From: Tritrichomonas foetus
Taxonomy: Eukaryota > Parabasalia > Tritrichomonadida > Tritrichomonadidae
Reading direction: 5' to 3'
Length of the DNA: 40,955 bases
Assembly: GCA_001839685.1 (NCBI GenBank)
Contig: MLAK01000780.1
Location: 1-40,955 of the forward strand
The translations under genes were made by a program, and so were the position numbers. Positions 26,743 to 35,872 of the stretch are shown one piece after another; positions within the stretch are counted from its first letter, which is position 1, and each line of letters opens with the position of its first letter. A model generated the notes under the pieces. That model was not told where the DNA came from. It saw nothing but the letters and a program-made list of their open reading frames with translations, and searched no databases.

Positions 26743-27309
26743 ATGGCTCAACGAATTCAATTTACCAGGGAACAACTTTTACAGGTATACAGAAATGACT
26801 TACCTGTTCCTGAAGGAATGAATAAAAACACACAATATTTCATCGAACAGCCTCTAACACCACGATTACTTCAAACTCATCAGACAACAACATTCCATTC
26901 CAAAAATCCACGCGGAGGAACAAGGAAAAATCCAAAGAAGGTTGTTCGCGATATTGAGCCGACCAATCCAAATAAAATCGTTCAGCCAAAACCTATGCCA
27001 AAACAGCCACAGGCAGTTTCGACGCCTGTTGCTTGGTATTACATCGACCCAACTGATACAATTCAAGGACCGTTTTTAAGCCAACTATTACGCGAGTGGT
27101 GGCAGAAACAATTGTTCCCAGATAACATTCGAATTTCAGTATCGAACGATAAATCGACTTTCAAAGAAATTATTAACTTTTTCCCAGATTTGTCACTTGC
27201 ATTTACATACAATCCGCTTCTTTTCCCATTTTTAGGAAAGGCCGAGCCAGATTTGACAGATCCTCTCCAGCAAGTTTTTGTGAAATATGAAGAAAGTCTT
27301 GCACATTAA
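26743..27309 (+). CDS. GYF-domain protein with an eIF4E-binding-like N-terminal motif
   Basis: 188 aa. The GYF domain lies at about 98-145: WYYIDPTDTIQGPFLSQLLREWW matches W-x-Y-x-D-x..-x-QGPF-x(4)-M/L-x-x-W. The later G-Y-F is Q-L-F here. GYF domains bind proline-rich peptides. The N-terminus reads RIQFTREQLLQVY: F7-x4-L12-L13 fits the Y-x4-L-hydrophobic eIF4E-binding pattern with Phe for Tyr. GIGYF proteins have such a motif (YGREEMLALY) and a GYF domain. GIGYF/4EHP complexes repress translation, so a minimal version is plausible. The linker is basic and Pro-rich. It is short for GIGYF, which usually exceeds 1,000 residues; other GYF proteins (CD2BP2, Smy2) are alternatives. Confidence 0.75.
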   Translation: MAQRIQFTREQLLQVYRNDLPVPEGMNKNTQYFIEQPLTPRLLQTHQTTTFHSKNPRGGTRKNPKKVVRDIEPTNPNKIVQPKPMPKQPQAVSTPVAWYYIDPTDTIQGPFLSQLLREWWQKQLFPDNIRISVSNDKSTFKEIINFFPDLSLAFTYNPLLFPFLGKAEPDLTDPLQQVFVKYEESLAH

Positions 27310-27568
27310 ACAGATTTTATATTTTACACTTTAATTCTTTTTCATCTTTTTTTCCATCTTTTTTTATTTATCAATTTTTGCTTAATTAAATTTATTTTTT
27401 GGTGGGTTCTTTTTATTTGCTTGTAAGTTATTATTTACAGGTCTTTTTTTTCAAACAAGGAGGCTTCTACGTTGTATTTCGGTCGAATAGGCATGATTTA
27501 ATCAGCCAAATATCGATTCAACTATTTAATCATATTCAATGTATTTATGGTCGAAGATATGCACATAT

Positions 27569-27592
27569 GACCAAATAAATTGTGAAAAAAGC
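27569..27592 (+). promoter_or_regulatory. Composite promoter element of the SEC12 gene
   Basis: GACC, AAATAAATTGTG, AAAAAAGC, ending 29 nt before the ATG at 27622. The last part deviates from AAAAAGTT in three bases. Confidence 0.45.
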
Positions 27593-27621
27593 ATTCCTAT
27601 TCGTGAGAACAAATTTAAATC

Positions 27622-28620
27622 ATGAATGCTGGAGCCCCAGTGTACTCACTTTCCCCAGGTTTCAACAAAGGCGAAATCCTTATTGCAGGTGGTGGAGGCG
27701 TGTCAAAATCAGGACTTCCAAATTCCCTTATTTTCGCCAAAATCAACGACGACGGATCTTTTCAAACGATAGCAACCCGAAAATTCGAAAAACAAGTTAC
27801 ATGCGTTACAGCTCGTCTTGCAAAGAAGAAAACGTATGCTGCCGTTGCTGTCGGATCAGAGATTATTTTGATGAATCGAAGATATGAGCCAATTACTACA
27901 TTCGATACGCATATGCAAAAGTTTATTTTCAGATCGCTTGACATCGCACCAACCGGCCACATCATGGTTGCTGTTGATGGAGATGATTCGCTCAGATTAT
28001 TTTCATTGCCAAGTTTGAAAGAAATCGCATCAACGCATGAAAATTCAGTACAGAGGGCATCTTTCATGACAATTGACGGCAATCTCTACATTGCCTGCGC
28101 TTCACAAAACAAAATTCAGATATTAAAACCGGAATCAGATTTACCACTTGTTGCTGAATCTGAAGAGTTCCAACTTGAGCCAAAAGAAGTAAAATGCGTC
28201 GACAATGTTATCTATTTCAATGGCGCTGATAAGAAAAAAATGTGCTCGTCAATAATAAAACTTGCTTTTAATGGCTCCCCGAATTTGGCCGAACTAAGTA
28301 ACGTTACTCCAGGTGCAAAAATGTTCACGGCAATGGGAGTGACATCTAATTCTGTGCTTTTGGCGACTCGAGATGGTGATGTTGTTATTTTGAATCGATT
28401 TTCCCTAAAAATTTCAAAAATTATTCCAAAGGTTCACACTTTCATTGGCTCAGCAATTACCGGTGTGGACAATTTTGTCGTTTCTGGAAGCTTTGACCAC
28501 TCCGTTGTTGCAACTGAGTATCATGAAGTCAAACAAAACTTCAAAAAGTTTATTTATTTATGTGTTGCTGTTCTTCTTCTCGCTGTGTTTATTGGAATTT
28601 CCGTGAATCATGGAAAATAA
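27622..28620 (+). CDS. SEC12: SEC12/PREB-like Sar1 GEF
   Basis: 332 aa. It begins with a beta-strand, and then GEILIAGGGGVSKSGLPNSL (17-36), the glycine-rich, K-containing loop characteristic of Sec12/PREB (GGGGxxKTGxxN). Further WD40-like blades without strict WD endings follow (LRLFSLPSL, VAEYHEV-type ends). A single hydrophobic segment at about 309-328 (FIYLCVAVLLLAVFIGISV) ends with NHGK. Sec12 is the ER membrane guanine nucleotide exchange factor that loads Sar1 with GTP to start COPII budding. The propeller faces the cytosol and the C-terminal tail is short, so a large luminal domain as in yeast is absent. Human PREB has the same layout. Confidence 0.85.
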   Translation: MNAGAPVYSLSPGFNKGEILIAGGGGVSKSGLPNSLIFAKINDDGSFQTIATRKFEKQVTCVTARLAKKKTYAAVAVGSEIILMNRRYEPITTFDTHMQKFIFRSLDIAPTGHIMVAVDGDDSLRLFSLPSLKEIASTHENSVQRASFMTIDGNLYIACASQNKIQILKPESDLPLVAESEEFQLEPKEVKCVDNVIYFNGADKKKMCSSIIKLAFNGSPNLAELSNVTPGAKMFTAMGVTSNSVLLATRDGDVVILNRFSLKISKIIPKVHTFIGSAITGVDNFVVSGSFDHSVVATEYHEVKQNFKKFIYLCVAVLLLAVFIGISVNHGK

Positions 28621-28690
28621 GTAAACATTTATAATTCTTTCATGATTTGCCTTCTTTTTTCGTGAATAATAACTAACTCAAATTTTAGAA

Positions 28691-28706
28691 TTATTGTTAA
28701 CAATAA
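28691..28706. terminator. 16-bp perfect palindrome after SEC12
   Basis: TTATTGTTAACAATAA in the convergent gap between the SEC12 stop and the next minus-strand gene, just before the minisatellite. Any role in termination is inferred from its position. Confidence 0.35.
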
Positions 28707-28722
28707 TAAGAAGGAGAGATTG

Positions 28723-28969
28723 CTTCACATCTGTTNTTGTTAATTCTTCACATCTGTTATTGTTAATTCTTCACATCTGTTGTTGTTAATTCTTCACATC
28801 TGTTGTTGCTAATTCTTCACATCTGTTATTGTTAATTCTTCACATCTGTTGTTGTTAATTCTTCACATCTGTTGTTGTTAATTCTTCACATCTGTTGTTG
28901 TTAATTCTTCACATCTGTTGTTGTTAATTCTTCACATATGTTGTTAATTCTCCACATATGTTGTTAATT
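28723..28969. repeat. 23-bp minisatellite, nine copies plus two 20-bp copies
   Basis: The unit is CTTCACATCTGTT, then GTT or ATT, then GTTAATT, 23 bp. Copies start at 28723, 28746, 28769, 28792, 28815, 28838, 28861, 28884 and 28907. Two 20-bp shortened copies (with ACATATGTTGTTAATT) follow to 28969. Variation is limited to one base per unit plus the shorter last copies. One ambiguous base is at 28736. Confidence 0.95.
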
Positions 28970-29105
28970 CTAAAATCAAATATCAAAGAATAAACAGCAA
29001 AAAATTGATGAAAGTAGAAATTAGGATTAATAAATTTTGATAGATATCTACTTTTAATATATAAAATAAAAATATTCATTAATTCACCAAAAATCACAAA
29101 AAAAA

Positions 29106-30335
29106 TCATGCTTCAAAATTAATGTAATGTAATTTCTTAAAAGGCTCGTCATAAAATGACCCATTTTTCACAAAATCATTTAGCATTTCGAATTCCTCAT
29201 CAGTTATTCCCCTCATATACCGAGTCACATTCATTTCATCTCTTGGACAAGCAATATAAACGTTGAATTTCATCATCTTGCTTCGATCGAATTGGTGGAC
29301 GACCAAATGAGGCTTTTTACCAATCGGTGTTACATACTTGCCTAAGCGCCAATCACCAGGGTAGTACTGCATTCCATGCACACAAACAATAAAATCAGAT
29401 AAATCCAAAATTTTGTGCTTAATTTGATGCTTTGCTAGAATTCCAGAATAAGCGAAAAAGTTGGTGTAAGCTTGATCATCTGCTTTCAAGAATTGTAAGC
29501 GAGTCATGTCAACATAAATCATGAAAAGCTCCAAATATTTTATAATCAATGAAACCGAGCCAAGAATAGTTCCTCCATTGACAATATGTTTTGGATAATA
29601 CCTTAAAAGATCATCGTGAACGATGGTCCTAAGCCACTTCCTGTTGCCCCTTGACCTTGAAAAAGTTAAGTTCTCTGAGCAGAAATAAAGGGTGTCTCTT
29701 TCGAAGTAATCAGGGAAAGGGTCGCCTTGGAAAATGCTATCATAAAGGTCCATCATAATGACCCGGTCCATTAAATGCTGCCTCGGAAACAAAAAATTAT
29801 AATATATCAAATGACGAAGTGCAAAAAAGATGCGTGGCGTTAGTTTTTCACAAACACCGAGGTTGATTACATAAAGGCCACAACCGTTTATAATTTTTAT
29901 GCTATCCGGCGTCATCATTGAAAATGTATTATTATCGGTCAAAATGAAAAACGTTGCACGCGATCCGGTCGTTCTCAAACTTCGGCTACAGGGTATTAGA
30001 TTCGCTATGTTTCCAAACATCGATGAAAGTAAGATGTCGCGTGGCGTTGAGGAAGGATTATCATTCGCTGGCTCGAAATTACAGCGTGGACAGTGCATTT
30101 GATTAATGAGATCTTCGTAGTTTTGGTAGTAGTCGTATGGAAACCATTCGTGGAAGTACTTCGTGTTAATGAAATTGAAGCCGGAATACGATTTTAATAT
30201 TGAATAGGTGGTCATCGTACCAAAAATTTGGAGCCTGAAGTAGCCCCACCCCATTGCAAAAATACCGATTGATAAGCCCAAATTAACATAAAACAATAAA
30301 TTACCTGAATAAGTCGCTTGGTAATGATCTTTCAT
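29106..30335 (-). CDS. Type II membrane glycosyltransferase-like protein, unknown acceptor
   Basis: 409 aa. One signal-anchor helix (about 12-32) is followed by a luminal domain. The key segment is RVIMMDLYDSIFQGDPFPDY (191-210): D196-L-Y-D199 followed by FQ-x-DPF is the acidic, nucleotide-sugar-binding signature of a GT-A subgroup found in invertebrates, plants and protists. IVNGGTILGS and KADDQAYTNFF fit the acceptor-side motifs of the same group. A CxxC pair (HCPRC) lies near residue 81. The enzyme class is therefore likely but donor and acceptor are unknown. The protein may act on surface glycans. It and the other two glycosyltransferase-like genes in this window are different families and are not tandem. 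Confidence 0.65.
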   Translation of the reverse strand: MKDHYQATYSGNLLFYVNLGLSIGIFAMGWGYFRLQIFGTMTTYSILKSYSGFNFINTKYFHEWFPYDYYQNYEDLINQMHCPRCNFEPANDNPSSTPRDILLSSMFGNIANLIPCSRSLRTTGSRATFFILTDNNTFSMMTPDSIKIINGCGLYVINLGVCEKLTPRIFFALRHLIYYNFLFPRQHLMDRVIMMDLYDSIFQGDPFPDYFERDTLYFCSENLTFSRSRGNRKWLRTIVHDDLLRYYPKHIVNGGTILGSVSLIIKYLELFMIYVDMTRLQFLKADDQAYTNFFAYSGILAKHQIKHKILDLSDFIVCVHGMQYYPGDWRLGKYVTPIGKKPHLVVHQFDRSKMMKFNVYIACPRDEMNVTRYMRGITDEEFEMLNDFVKNGSFYDEPFKKLHYINFEA

Positions 30336-30998
30336 GTTTTATAGAGATGAAATTATCAAAAAGTTCATTTCATAGAAAAATTGAGAATACTCAACCATTT
30401 AATTTCTTAATTGCTGTGTAAAGAGATGGTTATGATAAATGATTCATTATTTGTTGAAATAGATATTTTATCGTAAAAATAACTTTATCAGATGTATGCA
30501 ACATTTTATTATAAATATTACAGTAAAATAATGGAGATTAGAAGCAAAACATTCTGGTTTTCGATGAATGTTTAACAAAGTTGTTCAACATCAATAGATC
30601 TATGCTCATAATCAAAATGAATCCTGAGAAAATACAACTTCAATATTGAATGATGGCATCATCTCTAACACATAATGAAAGCCCAATACATTCTTTCAAC
30701 ACCATCAATATGTAAAAAAAATGTGTTCTTACTTCATCTTCAAATTCATTTATCAAAAGGAAACATATTGATATTTATTAGAAACATGAAACGTTTTGTC
30801 TTTTTTCAATTCAATATATGTGAAAATAACCTACACATATAACCCATGTTGAATGAAAAACTCTATCTTTGTTATGTGAAAATAACGAAAATAGTCATTT
30901 GAAAATGTAATGATTGACAATAAAATAAATAACATTGCCCTTTGAAAGAAAATCAAAAAGCGAGGAAATAACAAAAGAGAAAAGAACAATTTTCAATA
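30336..30998. other. AT-rich spacer, nothing recognised
   Basis: Between two minus-strand genes. An AAAAAGTT box near 30357 is not oriented or spaced like the composite element. No frame, repeat or hairpin stands out. Confidence 0.5.
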
Positions 30999-31619
30999 TT
31001 ATTGTGTATCTTGTGTTGGCAATTGAAACGGCTTATTTGTGGCCTCAGTAAGAATCTCAATTTTTGAAGTACTCAAGCAGCCTGTATCCGCAATTTGCTC
31101 ATCGGTGCATAATAGAATGTCAGCAAGTGTTGAAAAATTATCCAAAAGTGCATCTGCCTCTTTTGTTGATGCTCCAAGTGCATGAAGTGCATCAACGGCT
31201 ATGTTGTAGTTTGACTCGTTTGTCGCCTTTAAAAAATCAGATGTGTTTTCTTGAGTATCGTAAAGTGAGATTAACCAACGTGCAGCTTCTTCATAATCAA
31301 AAGCTAGAACTAAATTGATATTATTGGCGATACCCAAAATTGTCAATTTTTCAATGATGGAATCTGGCTGATCGCTGTTCACGAGAAGAAGGAGGATTCT
31401 TGTTGGAAAGTTTCCACGTAAATTTTTGATGCGATCATGGATGTAATTTGGATTTTGTCTGTGATATTTGATAGTAAGGAATAAAACACCAACTTTGTTT
31501 CCGATAGAATAATCCGCAACAGTGGCTTCTGAATCTGACCATTCCTTTTTGATGACATTTAGAAATTTTAAAAGCGGGTTTCCTTCTTGTCTTTTAGCGA
31601 TTAATAAAGGATCTTTCAT
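30999..31619 (-). CDS. ERCC1: ERCC1/Rad10-like DNA repair protein
   Basis: 206 aa. GNPLLKFLNVIKKEWSD (13-29) and the following YSIGNKVGVLFLTIKYHRQNP correspond to the ERCC1 entry (GNPVLKFVRNVPWEF..., then LGQSTCALFLSLRYHNLHP). The central domain contains YIHDRIKNLRGNF, RILLLLVNSDQ and LVLAFDYEEAARWL, as in ERCC1 (YIHGRL...ALRVLLVQVD...LILAWSPEEAGRYL). A tandem helix-hairpin-helix region (about 138-200; ALGASTKEADALLDNFSTLA) closes it. ERCC1 is the non-catalytic partner of the XPF nuclease in nucleotide excision repair and interstrand-crosslink repair; its nuclease-like domain lacks catalytic residues. It is nearly the minimal length for the family. The long N-terminal tail of the human protein is absent. 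Confidence 0.9.
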   Translation of the reverse strand: MKDPLLIAKRQEGNPLLKFLNVIKKEWSDSEATVADYSIGNKVGVLFLTIKYHRQNPNYIHDRIKNLRGNFPTRILLLLVNSDQPDSIIEKLTILGIANNINLVLAFDYEEAARWLISLYDTQENTSDFLKATNESNYNIAVDALHALGASTKEADALLDNFSTLADILLCTDEQIADTGCLSTSKIEILTEATNKPFQLPTQDTQ

Positions 31620-31799
31620 ATTTTACAAAAATGAACTTCCTTTGATAATGGTCAAAAAATTACCCGTTATAGTCAAATAACCGCTATTCTGACTTATATT
31701 CTTTCTACAAGCTATTAAGTCATCCAAAAATTTATTCGTAAGAGGTATAAATATATAATGGAGTTTTTGATATGTATATAATTTATTAAGACAAATAAT

Positions 31800-34601
31800 T
31801 TAATTTTGAGCTGATTCGCTGAGTTGAATTTGCATATGATACACCAAACCAAATAAATGGTTCACATCATTAATAGTATACCCGCTTCTAGATTCAGGAA
31901 TTTCCTCGCCGAATCTTTCATTAAAAGCTACTGACGCAGTTTTTTGAACATGATTATTCAAGATGTCAATAAACCTTTCATTTTGAGTTAATCTTAAAAT
32001 TGAATCTTCTTGAAGTGGAAACTCATTATTTCCTCTAATTTCCATACTTTCAGACTTACATACACATCCCCAGAAAACATGCTTAGCGGAATTAGCAACA
32101 TCACCAATCCGAGTATTTTCACTTTTAGAAATTTCAGCATAGATTACAGCATCTGCAGATTGCTGAAATGTCACAACTTCATCTACAGATTTAAGAGAAT
32201 CAACAATTAATAAATTCTTATTCCATGATGCTCTTTTCCGAATTATCATTTCAATTTTCTCAAGATAACAATCTTCAGCAACAATCAAAATCGATTCAAA
32301 ACCAAGCATTTTCAACAAAAAGGCAGATGCAACAGCAACTTCAAAAACGTTGTCTTCGTTGCACTCCCAAAGATGACAAGGTGTTAATACTGCAGGTGTT
32401 TGAACTTCATTGTCATAGCTTTGATTTAAAGTGGAGCCAACGTGATCTTGAGTTATATCATCTCTATATATACCTCTTAAAAAGTTCATAATTTCTTTAT
32501 TCTTTGGTTTGAAGGAGTTAACAAGATCTTTGTGAATGACATCATCTGGCATTTTTTGAAGGCGTTGATAACATTGTCCATAACCGTAGAGGCGAACATG
32601 ATCAGGATTTGTATTATTTAAAATGTTAAGCATATCACTATCTTCAATTTGACATGTATCTAAAATTAAGCAATTATCAAATTTCATTTTGGTAACTTTT
32701 AATGGCTCACCAATCAAATGACATATTATTTTTGTAGATTCTTTAAGATAATCAATTCTTTTTTGGTTATCAGCTATATATTCAAGTGGTCTAACCATTT
32801 CGAGATGTTTAATTAGATCTACTTGGTCTGAACAATATAATTTTAATGAATTAATTGCTGCTGCGCAAGAAAAGCCATAACTCTTATCAATAGATGCAGC
32901 ATATTGCAAGAGTTGTTTTCGAGAATTTAAAACAATTTCTATACAAGCATCCGAATTTAAATCTAATCGAAGTATATACATTTGTGGAATTTTGACTTGT
33001 GAACAAAATTGAGAGACAAAAATATCAAATTCTTTTGGTGATGTTGCAAAAACGATTGTTTTCTTGATTGAATTTTCTATTGATTCAGAAAAATTGTTGG
33101 CCAACCAATTGGCAGCATCTATAGATGAAGACGAACCAAGTGGTGTTTCTACTATCTCTATTGGTGGCCTGGTTGGTGACGCAAAACCAATAAATGAATC
33201 AACAATTGGTTGTGATATGTTAGGTGAAACAATAATTGGTGGTAAATTAATTATTTTATTGATTTCTTGGATTAGTCTTTCTGGTAATTTAATGCAAATA
33301 TTAAAATCATTTACAGGAACATCTTGTGATTCAATATGTGCAATGAATGATGAGTCAGTAGTTTTTTTGATTACAATATACGGTGAAAATTGGCCTGTGA
33401 CACTATTCAATAGATAAATCATATCTTTTTCAACTGGTGCCAGAAATCCATAATTCAGAAATTGAGGATCAAAAATAATAGAAAAACATTTATCATCATC
33501 ATAACCAGGCATACTCGAAATTGCTGGAGATACAAGTAAAGGAACAGCGTTTTTATTGTATCGTTCTTCATTTTCTGGATTTACATCATTTTTTACAGAT
33601 TCTATAAAGTTCAAGACTTTATTTGCAACTTCGACTCTTTTTTCTTGGAATACTTGAAGAACAGCATCAGATAAGCATAACGCATGTCTACCAAAATGAG
33701 GAACAACAATATCATGTGGTGGATATTTCGTTGGCATTAAAAACTTTGGAATATTATCAAGTGGATTAACAGGAGATGCTAAAAGACGAGTTAGTCCAGC
33801 AATTGATAAAGCTACATCTTCTTCAGGTGTTTCACAAATTGGATAAATTCCGAATTCTTCTTTTAATTTTTGAAAAACTTCAAAGTTTAATTCTGACAAA
33901 TACCTTTCCATAAAAAATGGATCATTTAATTGACTTATTGTTGTAGTCACGAGTGGGTTTATATTTTTTTCATTCGTTTTTTCTTCTTTTGGTAAATTTT
34001 GATAAATGCAACTTTGAAAACGAAGGATTTTTTCGTTATAGTTTTTCTTGACAACGTCAAAAGGAAGAGTTCCTTTGTCAATCGTGCATCGAAATGACAG
34101 ATAATATTCTAAAAGATCAACAAGTCGATGCTCCGAACATCTCACCATAAATAACGTTTCGTCAATAAGCGGCTCCAGGTATAATCTGAGCGTTGGATTA
34201 ATAATTAATTCAACGAGCAATTGTAAAACTCGTTCGTATGCGCTTGGCTCTCGGAGGCCATATTCGATAATGCCAAATATTGAGTCTGCTCGATCTGTAC
34301 CAGTAAATCGACTGACAATTCTCGGCCATCCTTTTTGTGCTGATCCGTTACTCGATGTTTTTTTATCAATTTGATCTAGTAATTCTGTCAAACGTGATGG
34401 AGAAAGGTGAATCCATGCTGGCAAATTTATTCTTTCTTTGAGAAAAGCTATATTCTGGATATTTTCGTAAAATTCGTCAAGCCAAAGTGGTGCCTTGTTC
34501 ATCAGATTTTGAATATCATGATTTGTCATCTGATGAATGGATTTCTGGTATGACATGTCATATGAAAATAACCAATTTCGCCTTTGGTATAACATTTTCA
34601 T
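31800..34601 (-). CDS. Aquarius/Cwf11-like protein with destroyed SF1 helicase motifs
   Basis: 933 aa from the first ATG; a second start 15 codons in is equally possible, as both are preceded by TTTTCATATGAC. The N-terminal 280 residues resemble the Aquarius ARM region (for example LLVELIINPTLRLYLEPLID, then HRLVDLLEYYLSFRC and CIYQNLPK). In the helicase region PPIEIVETPLGSSSSIDAAN (479-498) aligns with GPPGTGKTDVAV, so Walker A is TPLGSSSS. The EEAAQ box is DTCQ (648-651) and GDHHQLPP is GYGQCYQR (673-680). The Arg-containing last motif is VANSAKHVFWGC. Fold-level similarity, including GFSCAAAINSLKLYCSDQ (Aquarius: [20 protein letters not shown]), persists. Aquarius is an intron-binding spliceosome subunit. 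This looks like a non-catalytic paralog or ortholog. Confidence 0.6.
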   Translation of the reverse strand: MKMLYQRRNWLFSYDMSYQKSIHQMTNHDIQNLMNKAPLWLDEFYENIQNIAFLKERINLPAWIHLSPSRLTELLDQIDKKTSSNGSAQKGWPRIVSRFTGTDRADSIFGIIEYGLREPSAYERVLQLLVELIINPTLRLYLEPLIDETLFMVRCSEHRLVDLLEYYLSFRCTIDKGTLPFDVVKKNYNEKILRFQSCIYQNLPKEEKTNEKNINPLVTTTISQLNDPFFMERYLSELNFEVFQKLKEEFGIYPICETPEEDVALSIAGLTRLLASPVNPLDNIPKFLMPTKYPPHDIVVPHFGRHALCLSDAVLQVFQEKRVEVANKVLNFIESVKNDVNPENEERYNKNAVPLLVSPAISSMPGYDDDKCFSIIFDPQFLNYGFLAPVEKDMIYLLNSVTGQFSPYIVIKKTTDSSFIAHIESQDVPVNDFNICIKLPERLIQEINKIINLPPIIVSPNISQPIVDSFIGFASPTRPPIEIVETPLGSSSSIDAANWLANNFSESIENSIKKTIVFATSPKEFDIFVSQFCSQVKIPQMYILRLDLNSDACIEIVLNSRKQLLQYAASIDKSYGFSCAAAINSLKLYCSDQVDLIKHLEMVRPLEYIADNQKRIDYLKESTKIICHLIGEPLKVTKMKFDNCLILDTCQIEDSDMLNILNNTNPDHVRLYGYGQCYQRLQKMPDDVIHKDLVNSFKPKNKEIMNFLRGIYRDDITQDHVGSTLNQSYDNEVQTPAVLTPCHLWECNEDNVFEVAVASAFLLKMLGFESILIVAEDCYLEKIEMIIRKRASWNKNLLIVDSLKSVDEVVTFQQSADAVIYAEISKSENTRIGDVANSAKHVFWGCVCKSESMEIRGNNEFPLQEDSILRLTQNERFIDILNNHVQKTASVAFNERFGEEIPESRSGYTINDVNHLFGLVYHMQIQLSESAQN

Positions 34602-34645
34602 AATACAGAAATGTCATATGAAAAAATATATTTGAATATTTATAC

Positions 34646-34669
34646 GACTATATAATTAGCGAAAAAGTT
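34646..34669 (+). promoter_or_regulatory. Composite promoter element before the coiled-coil gene
   Basis: GACT, ATATAATTAGCG, AAAAAGTT. It ends 138 nt before the ATG at 34808, in the divergent gap with the Aquarius-like gene. Confidence 0.5.
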
Positions 34670-34807
34670 CAAAGGAGAATTTACATTCAAACAAATTTCA
34701 TAAAACAATTTTTAATACTTTCAAATAGTTTTACAAAAACAAAGTATCGTAAAGTATACAATTTTTAAAATTTAAACGTATACGAAATATTTCACGTTTC
34801 CTTTTAG

Positions 34808-35872
34808 ATGGCGGAGCGTCCAAGATTCAAACATCGCAATCCAAGGAACAAACAGAATTCTACAAAAGATAAAGCATATATACCTCAAAAACCGTATGTT
34901 CGGGACCAACATCGCGATCCAGAATTTGAAACGTCAGAAGAATTAGTCGATACGAAATACAGAGTAGTAACAGACATAAATAATTTACGCAGAGAAAACG
35001 AGAAATTAAAAAAAGAAATTAAAGAAAAAGAAAAAGAGTTTTTTTTGAATGAAAGTGCCAAAATGGAAGCCAATGAAAAAGAAAATAAAGACTCTTTTGA
35101 AGCATTTCAAATTAAACGTTTACTTACTTTCATGCAACAGCTTGACGATTTGAAAATTCTTCAAAATGAATTGACTTCACAATATGATTTTTTAGTAAAA
35201 TATTATTCTGAATTTAATCAAAGAGAATTACAGGCAACAGCTGGCCTTCAAAGTCAGAGAGTTGAAGAGCACGCTGAAGAGCTTGCTAAAATGGAAGTAG
35301 TTGTCAGAAAAGCATACGAAAGACTAGAAGGACCAGTTGCTACTCAACGAGCGCTTTTCAAGCAACAGAAACGGAAAATTAAATATTTGAAAAAAGAATT
35401 AAAAAGAGTTCGAAATGAAGAAGCTCAAATTGAATCAAGTGCTAATTATAATGTCAAAGACTTTCCTTTGCTTCCAGAAGAATTAGAAGTAGTTGTAATT
35501 GATCTCAAACATAAACTAGAAATTGAAAAGCATCGAAAATTCAATCGACTCAAAGAAATTGAACAGACTCGGAAAAGATATACAAATCGAAAAATTGCAG
35601 TTAAAGAACAACAAAGTCTTAAACAGATTTCTATTAAAGAATCAGAAGAAAGATCGAAATTCCGAGAAAAATGGCAAAAAATTCATCAAAAAGAAGATGA
35701 AGAAAGAAGAAGATTATATGGTTCAAGAAAAAGTCCAAGGGCAACACTTATTTTATTGTCTGATGACTTCGATGATACAAATGAAAATGAAAAAAGTAAT
35801 GAAGCACAAAATCATACAGACGATGATGATAAATGGAGTCCAATTACTTTTGCTGAACAGGCACATGATTGA
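34808..35872 (+). CDS. Long coiled-coil protein, unknown
   Basis: 354 aa. A basic N-terminus (RPRFKHRNPRNKQNSTKDK) precedes a coiled coil from about residue 45 to 315 with short breaks (for example NYNVKDFPLLPEELEVV). Charged heptads dominate (NLRRENEKLKKEIKEKEKEF). The end is acidic (LSDDFDDTNENEKSNEAQN, then DDDDKWSP). There are no membrane or enzyme motifs. It could be a cytoskeletal or flagellar protein, but coiled-coil composition is not diagnostic. Confidence 0.6.
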   Translation: MAERPRFKHRNPRNKQNSTKDKAYIPQKPYVRDQHRDPEFETSEELVDTKYRVVTDINNLRRENEKLKKEIKEKEKEFFLNESAKMEANEKENKDSFEAFQIKRLLTFMQQLDDLKILQNELTSQYDFLVKYYSEFNQRELQATAGLQSQRVEEHAEELAKMEVVVRKAYERLEGPVATQRALFKQQKRKIKYLKKELKRVRNEEAQIESSANYNVKDFPLLPEELEVVVIDLKHKLEIEKHRKFNRLKEIEQTRKRYTNRKIAVKEQQSLKQISIKESEERSKFREKWQKIHQKEDEERRRLYGSRKSPRATLILLSDDFDDTNENEKSNEAQNHTDDDDKWSPITFAEQAHD

